Below are positions 1-5,843 of a DNA stretch of 9,741 nt, one piece after another. Position 1 is the first letter of the stretch. Each line of letters starts with the position of its first letter. Origin of the DNA: Thermosulfurimonas sp. (GTDB lineage: Bacteria; Desulfobacterota; Thermodesulfobacteria; Thermodesulfobacteriales; Thermodesulfobacteriaceae). The stretch lies in NCBI GenBank assembly GCA_015487645.1, contig WFPH01000018.1, positions 1 to 9,741 of the forward strand, read 5' to 3'. A program made the translations under genes and the position numbers. The notes beneath the pieces are model-generated. The model ran no database searches, was not told the DNA's origin, and worked only from the letters and a program-made list of their open reading frames with translations.

Positions 1-143
1 GATCTACAGATCCTCCCCCTGAGAGGCAATGTGGACACCCGCTTGAGAAAACTCTTCGAGGGACAATACGACGCCATCCTTCTGGCCGAAGCCGGTCTCC
101 GAAGGCTTGGCCTTGCAGTAGAAAGGACTCCGCTTCCGCCGGA
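1..143 (+). pseudogene. hemC: Opposite-strand fragment of hemC (middle part only)
   Basis: Read on the plus strand from base 1, this encodes a HemC segment starting DLQILPLRGN and running through AEAGLRRLGL to about PLPPE. It matches residues 141-169 of the minus-strand hemC in this window, then continues with roughly 19 residues that a normal porphobilinogen deaminase would have next. After about position 143 the frame runs into the other repeat arm and becomes nonsense. There is no start codon context or ribosome binding site, and the left side is cut by the window edge. It is best read as the missing continuation of hemC placed on the wrong strand by the fold-back, not as a gene of its own. 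Confidence 0.8.
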
Positions 144-230
144 GGCCAGAAGGATGACGTCGTATTGTCCCTCGAAGAGTTTTCTCAAGCGGGTGTCCAC
201 ATTGCCTCTCAGGGGGAGGATCTGGAGATC
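1..230. repeat. Imperfect inverted repeat (fold-back) inside hemC
   Basis: Positions 1-87 and 144-230 are reverse complements at 85 of 87 positions, around a 56-base loop (88-143). The mismatches are 6/225 (silent, CTA versus CTC Leu) and 74/157 (GCC Ala versus GTC Val in the hemC frame). Both arms encode the HemC stretch around RGNVDTRLRKLFEGQYD, one on each strand. The loop encodes what should follow it in HemC. The turn-round falls at a GGCC (144-147), which is its own reverse complement and could have served as microhomology. The geometry matches the inverted chimeras known from strand-displacement amplification, and misassembly gives the same picture. A real inverted duplication is possible but less likely. 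Confidence 0.95.
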
Positions 231-650
231 CGGCCGAAGACGTTTGAGCTGGGCCTGACGGCGCAGACTGCTGGTTCCTACCCGGGCGCTCTGCGGAAGA
301 TCCTCAAGCTTCTTGGATTCCAGACCGATAAGGACATCTCGGGGATCCTCCCTGGGAGGGACCACCGCGATTTCCAGTCCTTCCGGAAGCTCAGAGGGGA
401 CATCCTTTAAGCTGTGGACGGCCAGGTCTATATCTTCCCGCAAAAGGGCCTCTTCGATCTCTTTTACAAAAAGGCCCTTGCCCCCAATCTTGGCCAGCGG
501 CACATCGAGGATCTTGTCGCCCTTGGTCTTGATGATGACGGTCTCGACCTCGATACCGGGGAACCGTTTTTGAATCTGCTCAATAACCCAGCCCGTTTGG
601 GCCAGGGCCAGCTTGCTTCCCCGGGTACCGACGCGCAGGAGCTTTCTCAT
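144..650 (-). CDS. hemC: Porphobilinogen deaminase (hydroxymethylbilane synthase), C-terminus lost at fold-back
   Basis: HemC polymerises four porphobilinogens into hydroxymethylbilane in the cytoplasm, a step of tetrapyrrole (haem, sirohaem, cobalamin) synthesis. The 169 intact codons show VGTRGSKLALAQ at residues 7-18, GGKGLFVKE at 56-64, HSLKDVP at 79-85 (D83 corresponds to catalytic D84 of E. coli), GTSSLRR at 125-131 and RGNVDTRLRKL at 148-158; R130, R131, R148 and R154 match the cofactor/substrate-binding arginines. The ATG at 650 shares its A with the TGA of the upstream fmdB-like gene (TGATG), which suggests coupled translation. Below 144 the frame stays open to the window edge but codes for nonsense from the fold-back. 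The rest of domain 2 and domain 3, with the cysteine that anchors the dipyrromethane cofactor, are absent; the family is usually about 310 residues. The break is probably artefactual. Confidence 0.93.
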
Positions 651-871
651 CAGTGACAAGTGCTGCAGGTTCCTCCGGCACAGCCGCTACAAGCCCCACC
701 ACCGGAGCCCGAACTCACGAACTTGCTCCCACTTTTGAACCCGAAGGCCGACATGAGACGCCGGACCTTTGGGCTCCCGCATTTCCGGCACTTTACCCCT
801 TCGGCGGAGCCGAAGACCAGTTCCTCGAAGGTCTCACCACAGCTTTCGCACTCAAACTCATAGATCGGCAT
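650..871 (-). CDS. FmdB-type zinc ribbon protein
   Basis: A 73-residue protein beginning MPIYEFECESCGETFEEL, the typical start of the FmdB/CxxC-CxxC regulatory protein family. C8/C11 and C28/C31 form the predicted zinc ribbon. After a Gly/Ser-rich linker it ends with two further CxxC pairs (C61/C64 and C69/C72) and a final His, so eight cysteines in all. The frame extends upstream to an ATG at 892, but the ATG at 871 matches the family start and has a GGGAGGGTGAG Shine-Dalgarno stretch just before it. It overlaps the end of the upstream gene by 14 bases and its stop overlaps the hemC start by one. Family function is poorly defined; a regulatory or metal-related role is inferred only from the fold. 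I see no direct link to haem synthesis beyond position. Confidence 0.88.
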   Translation of the reverse strand: MPIYEFECESCGETFEELVFGSAEGVKCRKCGSPKVRRLMSAFGFKSGSKFVSSGSGGGACSGCAGGTCSTCH

Positions 872-1820
872 CCTCACCCTCCCACATCTCAAGAATGGCT
901 CCGTAAAGGAGCGGAATCAGGATTTCATGGTGTCCGGTAATACTATAACCCTTTCCGCCGGAAAGGGTAGGCCGGTGGACGACATTGGTGAGTGGTCGGT
1001 ATTGGCGCAGAAAATCCAGATTTACGGTGGTAAAATTCTCCACGCGATAGCCCAGGTTGCGCACCGCGGAGAGGGCCTTAAGGAAGACCTCCGGGAGGAT
1101 AACGGCCGAGCCTGCCAGAAGAAAGACCCCGCCCTCAAGCTCGGATACCAGTCGACAGAAGATCCTAAAATCGAGGAAAGTGGCTTCCCCGATGGATCTT
1201 CCCTCCGCCGAGGGATGAATGTGCACGATGTCGGTGCCCAGGGCCACGTGCACTGTGGCGGGTATGCCCAGCTCGTAGGCCCGGGCAAAAAGGCTCAAGT
1301 GACGGTAGGGGAAATCCGACTGGGAGATGAGCTTTCCTAAGGCCCGACCGAACCCCCCGGCCTCCGGGGCCAGGCGGGCCGCGGTGTTCAGTAATTCGCC
1401 GGTTTCGCGAGCGGCTCCGAAGCTTCCATCTTTCAAAGCCTCGGCCACATCTTCGGAGGTGATCCCGGCCATGGCCAGTTCCGCATCGTGGACCATGGAG
1501 GCCCCGTTGGTGGCTATGGCGGTGATGAGCCCCTTTTCCATGAGTGAGATGAGAAAGGGGGCCGCTCCGACTTTTATGACGTGGGCCCCGAAGCCCACAA
1601 TGAAAGGTCGACCGGCTTTGCGGGCTATCACCACCCTGCGAGCCACTTCCATAAGATCCCGGGCCGCCAGCTCCCGGGGAAGGCTTTTCAGGAAATCCCG
1701 GAAGGAAAGCCCCGGTTCAAAGGGTTTCCCAAGTTTTTCTAAGGAGACTTTGCTCGGACGATCTTTGAGGGAATAAGTCCGAAGACTGGCGAAACTTAGA
1801 GGCTCGGGTTTAGGTTTCAA
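858..1820 (-). CDS. Deoxyhypusine-synthase-like conserved protein, function unknown
   Basis: A 320-residue protein starting MKPKPEPL. It has GAHVIKVG at residues 78-85 and ATNGASMVHDAE at 103-114, motifs that resemble the NAD-binding core of the deoxyhypusine synthase family, and ends with GGKGYSITGHHEIL at about 288-301. Middle segments such as ALGTDIVHIHPSAEG and AGSAVILPEVF look like a conserved bacterial family I associate with Desulfobacterota, with no function known to me. Bacteria normally lack the eIF5A substrate, so true deoxyhypusine synthesis is unlikely; a related NAD-dependent polyamine or amine transfer is only a guess. The frame is open up to 1946, but that part is a shadow of gmhA. 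I chose the TTG at 1820 because AGGAGG (1827-1832) lies exactly 6 bases upstream and family-like sequence begins there. It overlaps the gmhA end by 11 bases and the next gene by 14. Confidence 0.8.
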   Translation of the reverse strand: MKPKPEPLSFASLRTYSLKDRPSKVSLEKLGKPFEPGLSFRDFLKSLPRELAARDLMEVARRVVIARKAGRPFIVGFGAHVIKVGAAPFLISLMEKGLITAIATNGASMVHDAELAMAGITSEDVAEALKDGSFGAARETGELLNTAARLAPEAGGFGRALGKLISQSDFPYRHLSLFARAYELGIPATVHVALGTDIVHIHPSAEGRSIGEATFLDFRIFCRLVSELEGGVFLLAGSAVILPEVFLKALSAVRNLGYRVENFTTVNLDFLRQYRPLTNVVHRPTLSGGKGYSITGHHEILIPLLYGAILEMWEGEDADL

Positions 1821-2379
1821 AACAGGCCTCCTCAAGCAGTTCGGAAAAGATGTGCAGGAAAAGGAGATGCCCCTCCTGGATACGCGGGGTTTCAGAAGCC
1901 GGTACGGTGAGAACCAGATCCGCGACCTCCGGGAGCCGCCCGCCATCGCCTCCTGTAAGCCCCACGGTGTAGAGCCCTAGCTCCCTGGCCCGCGCCAGGG
2001 CCTTCAGCACGTTTTCGGAACGACCGCTGGTGCTTATGCCTAGAGCTATGTCTCCGGGACGCCCCAAGGCTTCGATCTGTTTTACGAAGATGAGGGCGAA
2101 ATCGTAATCGTTGCCCACCGCCGTGAGGATAGAAGTGTCTGTGGTAAGGGCCAGGGCCGGAAGTGGGGATCTTTCCCTCTTGAAGCGGTTCACCAGTTCC
2201 GCAGCCAGGTGCTGAGCATCCGCGGCACTCCCACCGTTTCCGAAGACCAATAGTTTTCCCCCGCGGGCAAAGGTTTCCCGCGTCCTATCTACTAGTGAAA
2301 GAATCTTAGGGCCTTCGGTCTCGATGAAACGCCTGGTGGCTTCGTGAGAGGCCGCCAGGATCTTCTTAATTCTTTCCAT
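1810..2379 (-). CDS. gmhA: Sedoheptulose-7-phosphate isomerase (phosphoheptose isomerase)
   Basis: GmhA converts sedoheptulose 7-phosphate to D-glycero-D-manno-heptose 7-phosphate, the first step toward ADP-heptose for the lipopolysaccharide inner core; it is cytoplasmic. The 189-residue length is normal. Sugar-phosphate-isomerase (SIS) motifs are clear: FGNGGSAADAQHLAAELV from residue 46, TTDTSILTAVGND in the middle, GISTSGRSENV later, and TPRIQEGHLLFLHIFSELLE near the end. H57, E61, Q168 and H176 line up with the metal/active-site residues H61, E65, Q172 and H180 known in other GmhA proteins, so the enzyme looks functional. GGAGG sits 5 bases before the ATG at 2379. It overlaps the upstream ydcF-like gene by 14 bases. 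Heptose synthesis implies a Gram-negative outer membrane. A generic SIS-domain protein such as DiaA is the main alternative. Confidence 0.93.
   Translation of the reverse strand: MERIKKILAASHEATRRFIETEGPKILSLVDRTRETFARGGKLLVFGNGGSAADAQHLAAELVNRFKRERSPLPALALTTDTSILTAVGNDYDFALIFVKQIEALGRPGDIALGISTSGRSENVLKALARARELGLYTVGLTGGDGGRLPEVADLVLTVPASETPRIQEGHLLFLHIFSELLEEACFET
1827..1832 (-). promoter_or_regulatory. Shine-Dalgarno AGGAGG for the TTG-started gene
   Basis: A perfect AGGAGG on the minus strand, 6 bases before the TTG at 1820, lying inside the last codons of gmhA. It fixes the start of the deoxyhypusine-synthase-like gene at a TTG and implies that ribosomes finishing gmhA restart here. Confidence 0.8.
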
Positions 2380-3157
2380 TTCGGCCTCCGAAGATCAAGT
2401 CTCGCAATCGGTAAAAGGAAAGTCCCAGATACTCGTGCACGGCTTCATTCGTGAGTTCCAGATAGACCGGATCCGGGAAGAGATAGAGCACATGGAAGGG
2501 CCGGAAGCTGGTCTGATGGGAAAGATAGACCGCGGGGTAGGGTAGAGGCTTGAGACCCTCCCGTTCGAAAAGATACAGGGCTCGACGCAGGTGGTGGGCA
2601 CTGGTGATCAAGAGGAATTTCCGGCCTTCGAGGTGATTCTTGAGGAGCTTCACACTGGTGATGGTGTCCGGAGCTTCATCAAAGGCTTCGACCTTTAATC
2701 CCAGCTCCTTTCCGAGCTCGGCCAGATACCGGGCACCAGGGCCTTCAAGAGATCCGCCTACCACGAAGATCTTGGCCGAAGGATGAGCTTTGGCCAACCT
2801 TACGGCGGCCATGAAGCGGGCCCAGGTCTCCCGGCTGAACCTTTCTTCTAAGGCCAAATCTTTACGGCCATAAATTCGGGCCGGGAGGACCACCAGGGCC
2901 TCTACTTGAGCAATTTCCTCTGGAGAAGGCCTCTTAAAACCGGCCTCAAGTGGCTTGAGTAAGAAGTGGGGCAAAAAGGGGGTGCTCGCAAAGTAGTAGA
3001 GAGCCAGAGCGGTAAAAAGCAGGGCTCGCCTTCGACCGCGGCGCTTTCCCCAAAGGGCGTAAAGACTTACCCCCAAAAGGAAAAGCAACACCAGACCAGA
3101 AGGATAAAGAAGATAGAGCAGAACCTTTTTGAGGAGAAAGGTCGTTGACCAGGCCAT
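2366..3157 (-). CDS. YdcF/ElyC-type DUF218 membrane protein
   Basis: A 263-residue protein with two hydrophobic N-terminal segments (about 8-35 and 45-62) separated by a basic WGKRRGRRR turn, followed by a soluble DUF218 domain (about 85-235). Domain signs are VEALVVL at 85-91, KIFVVGGS at 129-136, EAPDTITS at 161-168 and LITSAHHLRRALYLF at 183-197. Proteins of this type (ElyC, SanA, YdcF) sit in the inner membrane and have been linked to envelope integrity and peptidoglycan precursor use; that role here is inferred. The usual Gly-rich turn after the first strand (VVLGGG) is replaced by VVLPAR. The ATG at 3157 has no visible Shine-Dalgarno sequence and lies 14 bases after the tRNA-Asp CCA. 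The end overlaps gmhA by 14 bases, which agrees with a cell-envelope context. Confidence 0.85.
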   Translation of the reverse strand: MAWSTTFLLKKVLLYLLYPSGLVLLFLLGVSLYALWGKRRGRRRALLFTALALYYFASTPFLPHFLLKPLEAGFKRPSPEEIAQVEALVVLPARIYGRKDLALEERFSRETWARFMAAVRLAKAHPSAKIFVVGGSLEGPGARYLAELGKELGLKVEAFDEAPDTITSVKLLKNHLEGRKFLLITSAHHLRRALYLFEREGLKPLPYPAVYLSHQTSFRPFHVLYLFPDPVYLELTNEAVHEYLGLSFYRLRDLIFGGRNGKN

Positions 3158-3171
3158 AAATTAAAAAAAGA
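3158..3171 (-). promoter_or_regulatory. U-rich 14-base link between tRNA-Asp and ydcF-like gene
   Basis: Between the encoded CCA of tRNA-Asp and the ATG of the membrane-protein gene there are only 14 bases, with a run of seven T and then AATTT on the transcribed strand. There is no purine-rich ribosome binding site. The T-run could end some transcripts after the tRNA, but no separate GC-rich hairpin lies immediately before it, so I do not call it an intrinsic terminator. Confidence 0.45.
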
Positions 3172-3249
3172 TGGCGGGGCTGACGGGACTTGAACCCGCG
3201 ACCTCCGGCGTGACAGGCCGGCGTTCTAACCGTGCTGAACTACAGCCCC
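3172..3249 (-). tRNA. tRNA-Asp (anticodon GUC)
   Basis: The 78-base cloverleaf folds with acceptor stem GGGGCTG/CAGCCCC, D arm GTTC..GAAC, anticodon stem CCGGC/GCCGG around loop CTGTCAC (anticodon GTC), a 5-base variable loop and T arm GCGGG TTCAAGT CCCGT. The discriminator is G, as expected for aspartate, and the CCA is encoded (3172-3174). It follows tRNA-Val after 29 bases and probably shares its transcript. Confidence 0.97.
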
Positions 3250-3278
3250 GCCGGCACTTTCTAATATAACACAAAATT

Positions 3279-3353
3279 TGGTGGGCGGAAGAGGATTCGA
3301 ACCTCTGACCCCCGGCTTGTAAGGCCGATGCTCTCCCACTGAGCTATCCGCCC
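3279..3353 (-). tRNA. tRNA-Val (anticodon UAC)
   Basis: The 75-base cloverleaf has acceptor stem GGGCGGA/TCCGCCC, D-arm sequence TAGCTCAGTGGGAGAGC, anticodon loop CTTACAA (anticodon TAC, reading GUA and wobble valine codons), T arm AGAGG TTCGAAT CCTCT, discriminator A and an encoded CCA (3279-3281). It is the first gene after the promoter at 3365-3393. Confidence 0.97.
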
Positions 3354-3364
3354 TCCGGGGGCCT

Positions 3365-3393
3365 AAATTAACCGCAAAGCTCATTTCTGTCAA
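3365..3393 (-). promoter_or_regulatory. Sigma-70-type promoter for the tRNA pair, overlapping the lon stop
   Basis: On the minus strand a perfect -35 box TTGACA (3388-3393) is followed after exactly 17 bases by TAATTT (3365-3370), four of six matches to the -10 consensus. The expected start is near 3358, only about 5 bases before the 5' end of tRNA-Val. The TGA within TTGACA is the lon stop codon (3390-3392), so the coding end and promoter share bases. Confidence 0.75.
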
Positions 3394-3399
3394 TGAGCT
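3378..3399 (-). repeat. 7-bp dyad spanning the lon stop and the -35 box
   Basis: AGCTCAT and ATGAGCT (3378-3384 and 3393-3399) are perfect inverted copies separated by 8 bases. The lon stop codon lies between the arms, and the -35 box lies there too apart from its first base. No U-run follows, so it is not a classical intrinsic terminator. It could be a stabilising 3' hairpin for lon mRNA, an operator over the tRNA promoter, or chance. Confidence 0.5.
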
Positions 3400-5807
3400 C
3401 TTATTTCCTCGCCTTCCTTCTGCTTTACTAGCGTCCAGATGTCAAGAGGCGGCACATCCCGAAAGAGCTTTTCTGGATCCTCCAGCACCAAAGCTTCCTT
3501 TAGGACCTCGTCCATGTGTTCTACCATGACAATCCGCAAATTCTTGAGGATCTTGGCCGGAATTTCTTTGAGATCCTTCTCGTTTTCCTTGGGAAGGATC
3601 ACGGTTTCGATGTTACCCCGCCGGGCCGCAAGAAGCTTCTCCTTGAGTCCCCCCACCGGAAGAACCCTGCCCCGCAGGGTGATTTCTCCGGTCATGGCCA
3701 CCGTGTTTTTGACCGGGATCTTGAGGAGAGCCGAAACAATGGCCGTAGCGATGGTGATCCCGGCGCTCGGGCCATCCTTGGGAATGGCCCCTTCCGGCAC
3801 ATGCACATGGATGTCCACCTTCTGATAGAAATCCGGAGGCAACCCCAGCTGATGGGCCCGCGAGCGCACATAGCTCATGGCCGCCTGGACGGATTCCTGC
3901 ATGACCTCTCCCAGCTTACCTGTAATGTGAAGCTGGCCTTTTCCGGGCATAATAACGGCCTCAATCTGAAGGAGGGATCCACCGGTTTCCGTCCAGGCCA
4001 TGCCCGTGGCCATCCCCACTTCTGGTTTGCCCTCGGCCACCCCGTAACGATAACGGGGAACGCCCAGGAATTTGTGTAGTCTCCGGACAGTGATGGTGAA
4101 GGGCCGGAAGGCCTTGGGATCCTTGGCTACCTCCTTCGCGATCTTGCGGCAGATGGTAGCTAGTTCCCGCTCCAGGTTTCGGACCCCGGCTTCCCGGGTG
4201 TAACGCCTGATGATCTCCAGGATGACTTTGTCCGGTATGGGCACCTGATCCGGCTTGAGCCCGTGGGCCTCAAGCTGGCGAGGAAGGAGATAGTTTTTGG
4301 CGATCTCGAGTTTTTCTTCCTCGGTATATCCTGGGATCTCGATAATCTCCATTCGATCAAGGAGCGGGGCCGGAATGGTATGGAGCGCGTTGGCCGTGGT
4401 AATGAAAAAGACCTGCGAGAGATCGTAGCCCAGCTCCAGGTAGTGATCCTGAAAGGCATGATTCTGTTCCGGATCGAGGACTTCTAGAAGGGCCGCAGCC
4501 GGATCTCCCCGAAAGTCGGTTCCGATCTTGTCCACCTCATCCAGGCAGAAGACCGGATTTATAGTGCCGGCCTTCCGCATCCCCTGGATGATCTTTCCGG
4601 GAAGGGCCCCGATATAAGTCCGCCGGTGCCCCCGGATCTCGGCTTCGTCCCGGACTCCTCCCAGGGACATCCGCACGAAGTTGCGTCCCAGGGCCCGGGC
4701 TACTGAACGCGCCAGCGAGGTCTTACCCACTCCTGGAGGCCCCACCAAGCAAAGAATGGGCCCTTTGATTTTCTTGGCTAGTTTTTGGACGGCCAGGTGT
4801 TCCAGGATTCGCTGTTTGGGTTTCTCCAGTCCAAAGTGATCCTCGTTCAGGATGCGCTCAGCTTCCTCAAGATCCAATTTGTCTTTGGTCTTTTCATACC
4901 AGGGAAGGGCCAGGATCCAGTCGATGTAGTTCCGGACTACCGTGGCCTCGGCCGACATGGGGGACATCATGGAGAGTTTCCGGAACTCCCGACGGACCAC
5001 CGCCGCCGCTTCTTTGGGGAGACGTTTTTTCTTGATGCGACGTTCGAGTTCTGCCAGATCGCTTCGCCCATCCTCTCGCTCCCCGAGCTCTTTCTGGATG
5101 GCCTTCATCTGCTCGTTGAGGTAGTAATCCCGCTGGCTCTTTTCCATCTGTTTCTTGACCCGCTCCTTGATCCGCTGTTCCACTTTGGCCACTTCGATTT
5201 CTCCCCGCAGATACCCATAGACCAACTCCAGACGCTTGCGCACGCTGGTGAGCTCGAGCAGCCGCTGCTTCTGAGGAAGCTTGAGGTTGAGGACCGTGGC
5301 CACCTGGTCCGCCAGCTTGGCCGGTTCGTTGATCTGAAGGATGTTGTTTACCAGATCGGACGAGATCTTCTTGTTTATCTGGCTATATTCCTGGAAGGCC
5401 TCGTGGGTGAGTTTGACCAGGGCCTCAAGCTCGGGCCCGGCCTCGATGACCTCGGTTTTGGGTTCCACTTCTACCACGAAGAAGTCATAGTCAGGGACAA
5501 ACCGCACGATACGTCCCCGTTGTTTGCCCTCTACTAGGGCCTTGATGGTGCCATCCGGGAGACGAAGGACCTGGATAACCTGCCCGATGGTTCCCACCCG
5601 ATAGATGTCGTCCTCGCGGGGATCATCGAGTTGAGCATCCTTCTGGGCGGCCAGGAAGATTTCTTTTCCAGTGGAAAGGGCGTGCTCTACCGCCAGGATA
5701 CTTTTTTCTCGGCCGATGAAAAGGGGAACCAGAGAATTAGGATAAAGGACGATATCCCTTAAAGGTAAAAGGGGTAACCTCAAAAGTTCGTTCCGTTCGG
5801 TACTCAT
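3390..5807 (-). CDS. lon: ATP-dependent Lon protease
   Basis: Lon is a homohexameric cytoplasmic AAA+ serine protease that unfolds and degrades damaged and short-lived regulatory proteins. The 805-residue length is full. The order is: N-terminal substrate domain (about 10-205, LPLLPLRDIVLYPN), coiled-coil linker (about 205-300, Lys/Glu-rich), AAA+ module with Walker A GPPGVGKT at 356-363, pore loop YIGALPG from 398 and Walker B CLDEVDK with D423/E424, then a C-terminal protease domain with the dyad S681 (DGPSAG) and K724 (GLKEK). Numbering tracks E. coli Lon almost exactly, which makes it LonA type. AAGGAGG lies just before the ATG at 5807. It follows clpX after 36 bases, as the last protein gene of the chaperone/protease operon, and its stop codon lies inside the next promoter. 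Confidence 0.98.
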   Translation of the reverse strand: MSTERNELLRLPLLPLRDIVLYPNSLVPLFIGREKSILAVEHALSTGKEIFLAAQKDAQLDDPREDDIYRVGTIGQVIQVLRLPDGTIKALVEGKQRGRIVRFVPDYDFFVVEVEPKTEVIEAGPELEALVKLTHEAFQEYSQINKKISSDLVNNILQINEPAKLADQVATVLNLKLPQKQRLLELTSVRKRLELVYGYLRGEIEVAKVEQRIKERVKKQMEKSQRDYYLNEQMKAIQKELGEREDGRSDLAELERRIKKKRLPKEAAAVVRREFRKLSMMSPMSAEATVVRNYIDWILALPWYEKTKDKLDLEEAERILNEDHFGLEKPKQRILEHLAVQKLAKKIKGPILCLVGPPGVGKTSLARSVARALGRNFVRMSLGGVRDEAEIRGHRRTYIGALPGKIIQGMRKAGTINPVFCLDEVDKIGTDFRGDPAAALLEVLDPEQNHAFQDHYLELGYDLSQVFFITTANALHTIPAPLLDRMEIIEIPGYTEEEKLEIAKNYLLPRQLEAHGLKPDQVPIPDKVILEIIRRYTREAGVRNLERELATICRKIAKEVAKDPKAFRPFTITVRRLHKFLGVPRYRYGVAEGKPEVGMATGMAWTETGGSLLQIEAVIMPGKGQLHITGKLGEVMQESVQAAMSYVRSRAHQLGLPPDFYQKVDIHVHVPEGAIPKDGPSAGITIATAIVSALLKIPVKNTVAMTGEITLRGRVLPVGGLKEKLLAARRGNIETVILPKENEKDLKEIPAKILKNLRIVMVEHMDEVLKEALVLEDPEKLFRDVPPLDIWTLVKQKEGEEIRAH

Positions 5808-5843
5808 AACCCTCCTTCGGCCTTAAGGCCTTGAGCATCTTGA

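Noticed and set aside
31..258. A 75-residue plus-strand open frame starting inside the HemC fragment
   Set aside because: Its first half is the misplaced HemC segment and its second half is the antisense of the repeat arm. It is a by-product of the fold-back.
1821..1946. N-terminal extension of the deoxyhypusine-synthase-like gene from an ATG at 1946
   Set aside because: It lies wholly inside gmhA in another frame, has no family-like sequence, and a better start with a perfect Shine-Dalgarno exists at 1820.
3250..3278. TATATT -10-like element between the two tRNAs
   Set aside because: No acceptable -35 box lies 16-18 bases upstream, where the tRNA-Val acceptor sequence sits. The spacer is AT-rich by chance or for processing.
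4785..5537. A 250-residue plus-strand open frame opposite lon
   Set aside because: It is antisense to the Lon N-terminal and linker regions, which are clearly coding. The composition is that of a reverse-complement shadow, with no recognisable domain or ribosome binding site.
5819..5830. GGCCTTAAGGCC palindrome as a terminator between clpX and lon
   Set aside because: A perfect palindrome without loop and without a following U-run does not make an intrinsic terminator, and the 36-base gap suits an operon.
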